Below, piece by piece: positions 1 to 8,168 of a stretch of DNA of 64,000 nt. The stretch is taken from the NCBI RefSeq assembly GCF_002019595.1, contig NZ_KV917369.1:5252326-5316325 (forward strand), written 5' to 3'. The notes beneath the pieces are model-generated. The model was given only the letters and a program-made list of their open reading frames with translations. It made no database searches and had not been told where the DNA came from. This DNA is from Priestia abyssalis (GTDB lineage: Bacteria > Bacillota > Bacilli > Bacillales > Bacillaceae_H). Every line of letters starts with the position of its first letter. Positions within the stretch are counted from its first letter, which is position 1. The position numbers were made by a program, and so were the translations under genes.

Positions 1-656
1 ACGTTGATGTCATATTTAAAGATCAAGATTTATTCCATTTGTCCGGCATTACATTAGGCATAAGTGAAGAAAGCTTTCAACTCGCCAAAACGTTCATTAA
101 AGCTGCGAAAGAAAGAGGATTAAAAGTGAGCTTTGATTTTAATTATCGGAGCAAGCTATGGCCGTTAGTTCAGGCAAAGGAAAAGTTTGAACAAATATTA
201 AAGTATGTTGACATTGTTTTTGCAGGTCATCTTGATTTTACCAATATTCTAGAGATGAAACCTGAAAAAAGTTTAGAAGAAACCGATATTATCCATTATT
301 ATGAGGATTTATATTCAAAGATTTACGAGAAGTATCCATTTGAATACATCGTATCGTCGATCAGGGATGTTAAGTCCGCTTCTAGAAATCATTACCAGGG
401 TATCATTTATGATGGAAAAGAAATTTATCAATCGCGGGAATATGCGATTGACATTATTGATCGAGTGGGGACGGGCGATGCGTATACGGCAGGATTCTTA
501 TACGGCTATTTATCAAATAAGGAAAATAGTTATAAAGTAGAATTTGCGGCTGCGGCGGCCGCTTTAAAGCATACCATACCTGGAGATATGATGATTTCCA
601 CTGTAGAAGAGGTAGAAAATCTTTTCAACTCCGCTTCGTTTCATGTTCAAAGGTAA
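1..656 (+). CDS. kdgK: 2-keto-3-deoxygluconate kinase-like PfkB sugar kinase, 3' part
   Basis: The reading frame is open from base 3, so the N-terminal part lies outside the window; the TTG at 39 is only an internal codon. About 217 C-terminal residues are visible. The family phosphorylates 2-keto-3-deoxygluconate (or a related sugar) with ATP in the cytoplasm. Direct evidence is the PfkB signature DRVGTGDAYTAGF, coded at about 460-498, whose GTGD holds the catalytic Asp and anion hole. The NYRSKLW segment, coded near 140-160, resembles substrate-contact regions of KDG kinases. An MFS carrier of the hexuronate type follows 117 bp downstream, which supports a role in uronate or pectin breakdown. 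Fructokinase or another PfkB kinase cannot be excluded without the N-terminus. Confidence 0.8.
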   Translation, partial: VDVIFKDQDLFHLSGITLGISEESFQLAKTFIKAAKERGLKVSFDFNYRSKLWPLVQAKEKFEQILKYVDIVFAGHLDFTNILEMKPEKSLEETDIIHYYEDLYSKIYEKYPFEYIVSSIRDVKSASRNHYQGIIYDGKEIYQSREYAIDIIDRVGTGDAYTAGFLYGYLSNKENSYKVEFAAAAAALKHTIPGDMMISTVEEVENLFNSASFHVQR

Positions 657-697
657 AATGTGTTCTGTTGTTAGTTTCGAGGGATTCTGCTGAGTGA

Positions 698-719
698 ACT
701 ACCATACAAGTGTGGTAGT
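698..719. promoter_or_regulatory. inverted repeat, possible operator
   Basis: ACTACCA at 698-704 and TGGTAGT at 713-719 form a 7-bp inverted repeat with an 8-bp spacer, between the kinase and the transporter. Its size and symmetry suit a repressor site (for example a GntR-type regulator of uronate genes), but no regulator gene is in view. Confidence 0.35.
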
Positions 720-725
720 ATGATT

Positions 726-739
726 TGTAAACGCTTTAA
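726..739 (+). promoter_or_regulatory. cre-like CcpA site
   Basis: TGTAAACGCTTTAA matches the Bacillus cre consensus TGWAARCGYTWNCW at 13 of 14 positions and lies 35 bp before the transporter start codon. Carbon catabolite repression of a sugar-acid transporter is expected biology, but binding is inferred only. Confidence 0.5.
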
Positions 740-773
740 TTAATTTGTGTCATTGATACTAGGAGGAAGAAAA

Positions 774-2063
774 ATGTTCAAGAAATATCGGTGGTTTATC
801 GTCTTTTTACTGTTTCTTGCAGGGGCTTTTAACTATATGGACCGGGTGGCCTTCTCCGTAGCGGCTCCCTTTATCTCAAAAGAATTCCATTTAACTCCTA
901 GCCAAATGGGGTTATTATTCAGTAGTTTCTTTATCGGTTATGCCACGTTCAATTTCATTGGCGGATATTTAGCTGACCGGTTTGGACCAAGAAAAGTATT
1001 TGGCGGATCTTTAGGGCTCTGGTCGCTTTTTATTGGCGCTACAGCTGTAACCTTTAATTTCACATCGTTATATATCTCTCGATTATTCTTTGGTTTCGCT
1101 GAGGGTCCTGTTGCCACCACCTCCAATAAAATGGTTAACAACTGGTTCCCGGCAAAGGAGAGGGCCACTGCAATCGGAATCTATACTGCAGGAATGCCGA
1201 TCGGAGGTGCAATCGCTGCACCGCTTGTAGGTCTAGTTTCAATTCAATATGGATGGAGAACAGCTTTTGTTGTTTTATTAATTTTAGGGTTACTGTTAGC
1301 TTTTATTTGGATGAAATTAACCAAAGATCATCCTGAGCAGCATCCAAAGGTTTCAAAAGCGGAGTTAAAGGAGATTCAACAAGATCAGGGCGTTATTGCT
1401 GGTTCATTACAAACAGAAAAAGTAAGTCTATGGAAAACCATTAAACATCCGACGATTATATTTACAGCTGTTGCCTTTTTTGCTTACAATTATAACAATT
1501 TCTTTTTCCTAACTTGGTTTCCTAGTTATCTAACCGATGCCAAAAATCTAAGTGTCAAAGACATGAGCATTGTCACGATTATTCCTTGGCTGGTAGGAGC
1601 GATCGGATTATTATCTGGTGGATTCCTATCAGATTATATTTACAAAAAAACTAAGAAACTAATGTTTTCCCGCAAAATTATTCTTGCGATCGGATTGTTT
1701 GGAGCTGCAGTATGTGTAGGTTTGGTCGTCTTGGTTGAAACGGCAGCAGCAGCTGTAGCATTGATGGCCATCGCAGTCTTTTTCCTTTACCTAACGGCTA
1801 TGATTTACTGGGCCATTATTCAAGATACTGTTCCGAGTAATAATGTAGGTACAGCCGGCGGGTTCATTCATCTAATTTCAAATATATCCGGAATTATTGC
1901 ACCAACGGTTACAGGTTATTTTATTGAAAGCACCGGTACTTTCAATACCGCCTTCTTCCTGGCAGCATCTTTGGCAATATTCGGATCTTTAGCAGTGGTG
2001 TTTTTTGTAAAACCGATTAAATCAGAAAGGGACAGTGCTAAATTAAAAACATTGCATACTTGA
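774..2063 (+). CDS. MFS transporter, ACS family (hexuronate/sugar-acid type)
   Basis: This 429-residue integral membrane protein has about 12 hydrophobic segments. The start is the ATG at 774, behind AGGAGGA; a GTG at 747 in the same frame has no ribosome binding site. The MFS signature GGYLADRFGPRK lies after the second membrane segment, and NYMDRVAFSVAAP near the N-terminus is typical of the anion:cation symporter family (ExuT, GudP, phthalate-type carriers). The adjacent KDG kinase suggests a hexuronate, aldonate or KDG substrate, which is inference. A cre-like site and an inverted repeat precede it and a terminator follows. Confidence 0.8.
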   Translation: MFKKYRWFIVFLLFLAGAFNYMDRVAFSVAAPFISKEFHLTPSQMGLLFSSFFIGYATFNFIGGYLADRFGPRKVFGGSLGLWSLFIGATAVTFNFTSLYISRLFFGFAEGPVATTSNKMVNNWFPAKERATAIGIYTAGMPIGGAIAAPLVGLVSIQYGWRTAFVVLLILGLLLAFIWMKLTKDHPEQHPKVSKAELKEIQQDQGVIAGSLQTEKVSLWKTIKHPTIIFTAVAFFAYNYNNFFFLTWFPSYLTDAKNLSVKDMSIVTIIPWLVGAIGLLSGGFLSDYIYKKTKKLMFSRKIILAIGLFGAAVCVGLVVLVETAAAAVALMAIAVFFLYLTAMIYWAIIQDTVPSNNVGTAGGFIHLISNISGIIAPTVTGYFIESTGTFNTAFFLAASLAIFGSLAVVFFVKPIKSERDSAKLKTLHT

Positions 2064-2083
2064 TATTAGGGATTTAAGATTAT

Positions 2084-2107
2084 GGGGAGCCTTTTGGCTC
2101 CTTTTTG
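2084..2107 (+). terminator. Rho-independent terminator
   Basis: GGAGCC and GGCTCC form a short GC stem followed by TTTTT, just after the MFS transporter. Confidence 0.75.
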
Positions 2108-2222
2108 GTGTTTAGGGTTGGGGTAACACGCATTAAATTGAGAAATTAGACTTTTTTCATTGCTCCATTAAAACGCCCTATAATTTAAGATAGCTATTTT
2201 CAGATAATCGGAATTTTAATTA

Positions 2223-2573
2223 TTATTTCCGCAAAATCTTCTCCATCGCTTTTCCCTTTGCTAACTCATCGATCAGCTTATCCAAATAGCGAATTTCCTG
2301 CATAGTTGGTTCTTCAATGTCTTCCACTCGGACACCGCAGACCACACCTTTGATCAAAGTCCGTGAAGGATTCAGTTGGGGAGCTTCCGCAAAGAAGGTC
2401 TCAAAGTCTGTTTGTTTTTCCAGTTGCCCTTCTAACTCTTCCTGGCTATACCCTGTCAACCAACGGGTGATTTCATCGACTTCTGTTTTCGTACGCCCCT
2501 TTTTCTCCGCCTTCGTAACATAATGGGGATAGACACTTGCGACACTCATTGTATAGATCTTATGTTTGGTCAT
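2223..2573 (-). CDS. DUF2200 family protein
   Basis: This 116-residue soluble protein has the length and sequence of the DUF2200 family, which has no established function. Recognisable features are the N-terminal [23 protein letters not shown], the EITRWLTGY segment and a charged helical C-terminus. The start is supported by GAGGGAGGATG just upstream. It is monocistronic and convergent with the MFS transporter. Confidence 0.75.
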   Translation of the reverse strand: MTKHKIYTMSVASVYPHYVTKAEKKGRTKTEVDEITRWLTGYSQEELEGQLEKQTDFETFFAEAPQLNPSRTLIKGVVCGVRVEDIEEPTMQEIRYLDKLIDELAKGKAMEKILRK

Positions 2574-2671
2574 GATACATCCTCCCTCGTTTTCTTAAGT
2601 TTATCACATATGACCGCTAAGATTTTCTTCTCGATTGTCCTCTTCTTATTTAATTAAATGGCCCTAAAATG

Positions 2672-2715
2672 TAAAATGAGCGTCCATTCCTCAAGGATAG
2701 CGCCCAATTATAGAA
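2672..2715. repeat. dispersed intergenic repeat, copy 1
   Basis: CCATTCCTCAAGGATAGCGC followed by a degenerate CCCAATTATAGAAGA resembles 6041-6100 (CCCATTCCTCAAGAATGGC) and the shorter copies at 4803, 11303 and 12303. It is noncoding and immediately beyond the HAD remnant. Confidence 0.45.
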
Positions 2716-2840
2716 GAGAATTAATATTATTTAGGCTATTGAAGGGAGCTCGTGCTTATCAAACTATAGCCCGAGTTCAACAAGGGAATAGAAATACTGA
2801 AGCAGCTATGCAATCTCTTGAACGGTTCGATCAAAATCTC

Positions 2841-3130
2841 TCAACTATCCATCATCCCTGTAATCTTTATGAGATCCGTCAACTCACGGATCTCATACGT
2901 CGGCTTAATTCCTATATTGTTTTCCTTAAGATGCGGATTGAACCAGCAGGTGTCAATCCCGTAATTTATCCCTCCTTGAATATCAGAGGTCAAAGAATCG
3001 CCCACGATCAGCACTTTAGTTTTATCTTTAATCTGTAGCTTAGAAAACGCATAATCGAAAATACCCTTTTCTAGCTTCTGAAATCCAGCCTCTTCAGAAA
3101 TAATATTTCGTATTTCATAGTTACCTCCAT
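2841..3130 (-). pseudogene. HAD-superfamily hydrolase (YfnB/YjjG-like), 3' remnant
   Basis: Reading the minus strand gives about 95 residues matching the C-terminal half of YfnB/YjjG-type phosphatases: an SEEAGFQKLEKGIFDYAF segment, then VLIVGDSLTSDIQGGINYG (HAD motif III/IV with the GDSLTSDI metal-binding Asp residues), DTCWFNP and PTYEIREL. It ends at TGA 2841-2843. The N-terminal half, with the nucleophile DxD motif and cap, is absent: the frame upstream of about 3170 hits a stop and carries no recognisable sequence. It is a decayed fragment, and the plus-strand ORF over it has no support. Confidence 0.7.
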
Positions 3131-3202
3131 TTTTATATTCAATATAACTTTTGCTAACAGCACAGGCAATTTAGTTCATTGGAAATGATCTCGTTATTTT
3201 TC

Positions 3203-3583
3203 TTATTCAACATAGTTGTTTTCTTGTTTAATTTGATCGATTCTCTTTTTTCCCCATTCATACATCATCTCAACGATTGGTAATAACGTCATCCCTAGTT
3301 CAGTCATTGAATATTCGACTTTCGGAGGAATTTCTGGAAACACTTCTCTATGAACAATTCCATCTTCCATCAGTTCACGTAATTGGTTTGTTAATATCTT
3401 ATGGGATATTTTCGGGAAAAGTCTTTGAAGGTCGCTGAAGCGATGTGGGCCTTCTACACCTAAATGCCACAAAATAACAACTTTCCATTTCCCACTAATA
3501 ATCGATAAGGTAAGTTCTTTTTCACAATGATAATCATGATTTAATATTCTTCCTTTTGTCTCTTCTCTTAATTTATCCGACAT
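3203..3583 (-). CDS. HxlR-family transcriptional regulator
   Basis: This 126-residue winged-helix protein has the HxlR/YodB layout: a Cys near the N-terminus (HCEKELTLSIISGKWK), the helix-turn-helix HRFSDLQRLFPKISHKILTNQLREL, then the wing VEYSMTELG. Several family members sense electrophiles or thiol stress through the N-terminal Cys, which here lies about 20 residues in. It is transcribed away from the SDR gene at 3861 and probably controls it. TAACCT direct repeats at about 3611-3627 lie just before its start. Confidence 0.85.
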   Translation of the reverse strand: MSDKLREETKGRILNHDYHCEKELTLSIISGKWKVVILWHLGVEGPHRFSDLQRLFPKISHKILTNQLRELMEDGIVHREVFPEIPPKVEYSMTELGMTLLPIVEMMYEWGKKRIDQIKQENNYVE

Positions 3584-3800
3584 AGAGCTAACTCCCTTTC
3601 ATATAATAAGTAACCTTTTGGTAACCTCCGTACAAAAAAGTGCATTCTTCACAATGTAGAAAACCGTAAGTAGAATGAAGTTAGTCTTAAAGACAAATCT
3701 TTATCTATTTTAGGCGGCAAACATTTATGAGTAAAACAGCGTTATTAATTATATCGAATAATTTTATTAAACTCACCTTACTTAATTATCTAAAATGTTT

Positions 3801-3838
3801 TAGTTTAGTACACTTTATTTCGCCTAAAGTAAAACTAT
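3801..3838. promoter_or_regulatory. inverted repeat before the SDR gene
   Basis: TAGTTTAGTACACTTTA and TAAAGTAAAACTA form an imperfect inverted repeat directly upstream of the SDR ribosome binding site. It could be an operator for the divergent HxlR regulator or a leader hairpin. Confidence 0.3.
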
Positions 3839-3860
3839 CTCATCTAAGGGAGCGAAAAAC

Positions 3861-4577
3861 ATGCAAACAATCGCAGGAAAAGTGGCACTCATTACAGGAG
3901 CAGGGCGTGGAATAGGACGTGCAACAGCAGTAGCTTTTGCGCAAGAAGGTATTCACGTAGGTCTTATTGGACGTACGCTTGAAAATTTACAACAAGTAGC
4001 AGAGGAACTTAAACAGCATGATGTGAAGGTAGCAATCGCTGCGGCAAATGTAGCGGATTTAAACTCTATTACCACAGCCGTTGAATCAATTCGTGACGAG
4101 CTTGGCGCAATCGATATTTTAGTAAACAATGCCGGCATTTCAAAATTCGGTAACTTCATGGACTTAACGCCTGAAGAATGGACCAATATTATCGATGTCA
4201 ACGTAAAAGGTGTGTACTATACAACACGTGCGGTATTACCGGAAATGATAGAGCGCAACACAGGCGATATCATTAATATTTCATCAACAGCTGGTCAAAA
4301 AGGTGCACCCATTACAAGTGCATACTCGGCTTCAAAAGCTGCAGTTATCGGACTAAGTGAGTCATTAATGCTTGAAGTGCGTAAGAAAAATATTCGCGTT
4401 ACAACGTTAACGCCAAGTACGGTTGCAACAGATATGGCTGTTGAGCTAAACTTAACAGACGGCAATCCAGAAAAAGTGATGCAGGCAGAAGATTTAGCAG
4501 ATTTAATGGTTGCACAGCTTAAACTTCATCCTCGTGTCGTATTAAAACATGCTGGACTTTGGTCGACGAACCCTTAA
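3861..4577 (+). CDS. short-chain dehydrogenase/reductase, YoxD/FabG-like
   Basis: This 238-residue SDR matches the length of Bacillus YoxD, annotated as a 3-ketoacyl-ACP reductase-like protein. It has the Rossmann motif TGAGRGIG near residues 12-19, NNAG near 88, the catalytic Ser in INISSTAG and YSASK (Tyr and Lys), followed by a PSTVATDM segment. It should be a cytoplasmic NAD(P)H oxidoreductase of unknown substrate. The start is the ATG at 3861 behind AAGGGAG. The divergent HxlR gene suggests induction by reactive carbonyls or quinones, which is inference. Confidence 0.8.
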   Translation: MQTIAGKVALITGAGRGIGRATAVAFAQEGIHVGLIGRTLENLQQVAEELKQHDVKVAIAAANVADLNSITTAVESIRDELGAIDILVNNAGISKFGNFMDLTPEEWTNIIDVNVKGVYYTTRAVLPEMIERNTGDIINISSTAGQKGAPITSAYSASKAAVIGLSESLMLEVRKKNIRVTTLTPSTVATDMAVELNLTDGNPEKVMQAEDLADLMVAQLKLHPRVVLKHAGLWSTNP

Positions 4578-4598
4578 TAGGACTATTTGAAATATCAA

Positions 4599-4640
4599 GA
4601 CGCTATCCGATGTATTTTGGATGGCGTCATCCTTTTTTAG
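4599..4640 (+). terminator. terminator after the SDR gene
   Basis: GACGCTATCC at 4599-4608 pairs with GGATGGCGTC at 4619-4628 and is followed by ATCCTTTTTT. Confidence 0.8.
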
Positions 4641-4802
4641 AATAATAAGCTCTAATAGTGGTACTGCTAACCCGTCTATCACATGAACGGCATCACAAGC
4701 ATTGGTATTAATGACACTTGTTTAGTAAGAAGAAAATTATAAAAAAGTGTGTTTTTTTCAACCCATTACTCAACTAAATAGCCTGATACATGAAAAAGAT
4801 GC

Positions 4803-4840
4803 ATTCCTAAATAAACACGCCCGATTGTTGAAGATCGTTA
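4803..4840. repeat. dispersed intergenic repeat, copy 2
   Basis: ATTCCTAAATAAACACGCCC followed by GATTGTTGAAGATCGTT. The core CGCCCGATTGTTGAA recurs at 12303-12317 and in altered form at 11303. The rest of 4641-4892 shows no gene. Confidence 0.5.
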
Positions 4841-4892
4841 TGAAGGTAAATGAAGATTTAACAGAATAACACTTCTGTAAAAATAATAGTAA

Positions 4893-5771
4893 TCATCCAA
4901 GTTTATCGCTAATTTTTTTCTTTACTGGCATCCAAATTTCGCTATATACATTTTCCGATGTACCATTGTGCTTTGTAAAAGAAATTCCAGGTATATCTGC
5001 AACTTCATAATCTGAAGAAGGCAACCATTCAGAATAAATTTTTGCGGTAGTTTCTTGAAGCGTAGCAGGAAATGGTCCTTGATTAGGGAAAATAGCCCAT
5101 AAACTTTCTTCAATAGAAATTTGCTCCAAATCATTGAATTGATTTTCTTTTGTAGTTGCAAAACCAATCATATGAGTTAAATATCCTTTTTCCTCCAAGA
5201 AGCCATCATCAAAATCATAAGATACATTTAAGACTTGATGAGGATATAAATCAGCTAATTGATGCATTTCATTTCTTTGTTGCTCGGTAATTGACTGGGC
5301 TAGTTCTAAGATAGCATTATTTACACCTTCGAATTGAATTGGTACTCTTTTTGATACACCTACTATATTAAACTTTTCTTTATTTTCGATTTTGAATTCC
5401 ATGGATATTCCTCCTCTAATATCTATAAAGAATGAAAATTTGGGAAATGATTTTTGAATTTTGTTTTTAGTTACTTCTGAGGGTAAAAAACCACTCCATT
5501 CACGAAAGGCTCTTGAAAATCCTTCTATTGATTGATAACCATATTTATAAGCAATATCTGTCACTTTTGCTCCGTTTATTAATTCAACATTCGCAACTGA
5601 TAATCTCCTATTTTTGATGTACTCATTTAATGACATTCCAGCCATATACGAAAACATTCTTTTAAAATGATAATCAGATAGTCCTACAATTTTTGATATA
5701 TCTTTTCCAGAGATTTCTTCCGTTAAATGTGTTTCAATGTAATCCATTAAATTATTGAATTCTTGTAACAT
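4893..5771 (-). CDS. AraC-family regulator with GyrI-like effector domain
   Basis: This 292-residue protein has two AraC helix-turn-helix motifs in residues 1-105 (ISGKDISKIVGLSDYHFKRMF and VTDIAYKYGYQSIEGFSRAF) and a C-terminal GyrI-like/AraC-effector-binding domain from about residue 125 (MEFKIENKEKFNIVGVSKR to SEIWMPVKKK). This arrangement is seen in Rob- and BmrR-like regulators that bind small hydrophobic ligands. The divergent neighbour at 6222 is a LysE-type exporter, a plausible target. GGAGG precedes the ATG. Confidence 0.85.
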   Translation of the reverse strand: MLQEFNNLMDYIETHLTEEISGKDISKIVGLSDYHFKRMFSYMAGMSLNEYIKNRRLSVANVELINGAKVTDIAYKYGYQSIEGFSRAFREWSGFLPSEVTKNKIQKSFPKFSFFIDIRGGISMEFKIENKEKFNIVGVSKRVPIQFEGVNNAILELAQSITEQQRNEMHQLADLYPHQVLNVSYDFDDGFLEEKGYLTHMIGFATTKENQFNDLEQISIEESLWAIFPNQGPFPATLQETTAKIYSEWLPSSDYEVADIPGISFTKHNGTSENVYSEIWMPVKKKISDKLG

Positions 5772-6221
5772 TCATTTCCCTCCTTACAAATACATATTAT
5801 CGTTAAAATTTATTACTAACTCGATATTTTTGATACGGAATTTATCGGAACTTATCTTCCATTAATATTATAGTTATTGAACGATCCCGCCCCGTTAGCC
5901 ATCCATGCAGTGTAAGGACAACGCTGCACCATAGAAGATGAAAGAATATTACGCTCTTTCATGGCAGTTTAAATACATTTATTCACAATATCTTTCCAAT
6001 TTTAGCGCATTTAATCAACTTTTTTATTCAACAATCTGGCACTAAAATGGAAAATGAGAGCCCATTCCTCAAGAATGGCACTCTTTTCTGGAAGATCGTT
6101 AAGTAGCCATTAGTGAAACAAGAAATAAAATTTATGTTCAATTTATAACACGATTTATATATAATACAGGAATCATATAATTCTCCAGAAGACTTATAAT
6201 AATCAGAAAGGTGATGATAAA
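5772..6221. other. intergenic region between araC-like and lysE-like genes
   Basis: No convincing gene in 450 bp. It holds a small hairpin (ATGAAAGA at 5938-5945 with TCTTTCAT at 5955-5962) and another copy of the dispersed repeat. Confidence 0.5.
6041..6100. repeat. dispersed intergenic repeat, copy 3
   Basis: Resembles copy 1: the bases before it (CACTAAAATGGAAAATGAG versus CCCTAAAATGTAAAATGAG) and CCATTCCTCAAGAATGGC agree, and it ends GGAAGATCGTTA like copy 2. Confidence 0.5.
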
Positions 6222-6854
6222 ATGGAAAACTTTTATCTGTTTGTCGCTATGTGTATTTTTCTAATTATTTTACCAGGTCCAGATACTGCGATTGCTACAA
6301 AAAATACTCTCACCGTTGGGAAAAGTGGCGGTCTTAAAACAGCTTTTGGTATTTGTTGCTCCCTTCTTATCCATACTTCTGCTGCTGTATTAGGACTTTC
6401 AGCAATCATTGTTAAATCAGCGTTATTATTTTCTATCTTCAAATATATTGGTGCTGTTTACTTAATTTATCTCGGTGCTAAAACATTATGGTCTTTAAGA
6501 AGAAAAGAAGAAACAGCAAGCGTTGAGATGAACACACAAAAAAAGTTTGAAAACACATCCTGTTTCAAACAAGGGTTCCTTACCAATATCCTTAATCCCA
6601 AAGTTGCTGTCTTTTTCTTAACCTTTTTGCCTCAATTCGTGGACTCTGCAAGCAATACCTTTATACCATTTCTTATAATGGGCATCACTTATACTGTATT
6701 AACTGCTATATGGTTTTTACTATATGTCTTTTTAATTAATAAGATTAGCTCTTTTATGAAAAAACCTAAAACACAAAATATTATTGAAGGAATCACAGGC
6801 ACTATACTAATAGGTTTTGGTATAAAACTAGCCCTAGAAAAGTCCCATAATTAG
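6222..6854 (+). CDS. LysE/RhtB-family exporter
   Basis: This 210-residue protein has about six membrane segments and the LysE-family N-terminus (LIILPGPDTAIATKNTLTVGKSGGLKTAFG) followed by YLIYLGAKTLWSLRRK. Members export amino acids or related metabolites; the substrate cannot be read from sequence. Later hallmarks include GFLTNILNPKVAVFFLTFLPQF. AAGGTGATG precedes the ATG. The divergent AraC-GyrI regulator may control it. Confidence 0.85.
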   Translation: MENFYLFVAMCIFLIILPGPDTAIATKNTLTVGKSGGLKTAFGICCSLLIHTSAAVLGLSAIIVKSALLFSIFKYIGAVYLIYLGAKTLWSLRRKEETASVEMNTQKKFENTSCFKQGFLTNILNPKVAVFFLTFLPQFVDSASNTFIPFLIMGITYTVLTAIWFLLYVFLINKISSFMKKPKTQNIIEGITGTILIGFGIKLALEKSHN

Positions 6855-6873
6855 TTGATTTATATTTATTAGG

Positions 6874-6914
6874 TAAGATCCTTAATTTACTTAAATCAAG
6901 GGTCTTACTTTTTG
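6874..6914 (+). terminator. terminator after the LysE-family gene
   Basis: TAAGATCCTT at 6874-6883 pairs with AAGGGTCTTA at 6898-6907, followed by CTTTTT. Confidence 0.7.
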
Positions 6915-6969
6915 CCAGAATACTTATGTTTATCATTTATATTTTAGAGACTCTTATTTACGAAAAAAT

Positions 6970-7016
6970 AAATCATTGTAAACATAGATAGAAAATATGT
7001 TTACAATGATTTTTTC
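6970..7016. terminator. 17-bp perfect hairpin with T-run
   Basis: AAATCATTGTAAACATA at 6970-6986 pairs perfectly with 6996-7012 and continues into T residues; the A-run on the other side makes it bidirectional. It may insulate the LysE and DoxX genes. Confidence 0.65.
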
Positions 7017-7179
7017 TCGTGGTAAACTTTTCTGCATGAAGGAAACATTTTAATTGATAAGGCATATGATTCATTAGGGAAAATACCTAAATAACTTTTT
7101 AGTAAATTTTTTTAACTAAAAAGTTTCCTTAAGGAAAAATAAATGCCTTTAGGAAAAATAAGAAAGAAGGTGTAATTAA

Positions 7180-7719
7180 ATGAGATTAATAAAAAATGTA
7201 AAATTGATTCCATCTCTTATGGTTTTAATGCGTGTTCTTTTTGGAGTAGGTTGGTTGTTAGCTGGGGTAACCAAAATCACTGAAAAGTTATGGTTTAAAA
7301 AACCTGGTGTATTTTTAAAGGATTATCTAATAAATTCATTACAAAGCCCCAATGTTCCGCCCTTTTATAAAGCTTTCATAGAGAATATGGCTTTAGAACA
7401 TGTGATGGTTTTAAACTATGTTATCCCAATTATCCAAATTATTATTGGCATGTTCCTTATAGCAGGTTTATTTACCATGCCTTCTATCCTTGCTTGTCTC
7501 TTTATGCATATTAACTTTATCCTCTCTGGAAATATGAATTTAATAAGCCTTATTCTTTATACAAGTGCATTTTCATTAATTATTTTTAGGTCAAATATAT
7601 ATTACTACAGTCTCGATAAGTATTTTAATTTAGATACTCTGTTAGCCATCTATGAAAATGAAAGAAAAATAACTGCCTCGATTCCATCGGATAAAGAAAG
7701 ATTTTTTAATAATTCTTAA
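7180..7719 (+). CDS. DoxX-like membrane protein
   Basis: This 179-residue protein has an N-terminal RVLFGVGWLLAGVTKI segment and three further membrane segments (VLNYVIPIIQIIIGMFLIAG, ILACLFMHINFILSG, LILYTSAFSLIIF), typical of the DoxX/SURF4-like superfamily, some of whose members are quinone-linked redox partners. AAGAAAGAAGGTG precedes the ATG. It stands alone, so function remains open. Confidence 0.65.
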   Translation: MRLIKNVKLIPSLMVLMRVLFGVGWLLAGVTKITEKLWFKKPGVFLKDYLINSLQSPNVPPFYKAFIENMALEHVMVLNYVIPIIQIIIGMFLIAGLFTMPSILACLFMHINFILSGNMNLISLILYTSAFSLIIFRSNIYYYSLDKYFNLDTLLAIYENERKITASIPSDKERFFNNS

Positions 7720-7728
7720 ATCGTATTA

Positions 7729-7818
7729 TTAATTAAATACGGCTTTTAACATTGTACCAATCCAATAGAGCAACCCTAAAATATTGAGCAAAACAAAAAT
7801 GTATAACAAAATCTTCAA
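7729..7818 (-). CDS. possible 29-aa membrane peptide
   Basis: A TTG at 7816-7818, seven bases after GGGAG, opens a 29-codon frame ending TAA 7729-7731. The product starts MKILLYIFVLLNILGLLYWIG, a single hydrophobic helix with an N-terminal Lys and a short polar tail. It is convergent with the DoxX-like gene and sits in an otherwise noncoding gap. Hydrophobicity in AT-rich DNA can arise by chance, so this is tentative. Confidence 0.3.
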   Translation of the reverse strand: MKILLYIFVLLNILGLLYWIGTMLKAVFN

Positions 7819-7910
7819 TTTTATTCTCCCTTACTATTCGATTTTATGCTAATGCTAACACTAATATTATTATTTAAATTCTAAAGTATAGTAAGATTTT
7901 ATTAAAAATT

Positions 7911-7941
7911 AAAAACCGTCATTATGAGTGACGGTTTTTCT
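7911..7941. terminator. bidirectional terminator
   Basis: AAAAACCGTCA at 7911-7921 and TGACGGTTTTT at 7929-7939 form a perfect stem with A- and T-runs on either side. 7942-8168 shows no gene. Confidence 0.8.
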
Positions 7942-8168
7942 ATTGTACTTCATTAAACTTGATTCTATTTATGATACGGTCCATCCCCGTTAATCCGATA
8001 AAATCCTATAATTGAGATAGAATTCTAATAATCCTCTAATATTTATTTCCTTATCAATTATGTACCAATTTTATGGTTCTGTTGTAAAACAGTTATAATA
8101 TGTTAATATGGTTTGATTTTCAACTTATAACAGCACATTGAAAGTTTACACTTCGAAAAGTTGGCACC

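Noticed and set aside
2658-3038. 126-aa plus-strand ORF starting MALKCKMSVHSS
   Set aside because: It lies antisense to the HAD remnant, covers a dispersed repeat and has no ribosome binding site.
3727-3915. 62-aa ORF upstream of the SDR gene
   Set aside because: Overlaps the SDR start in another frame, low-complexity AT-rich sequence, no ribosome binding site.
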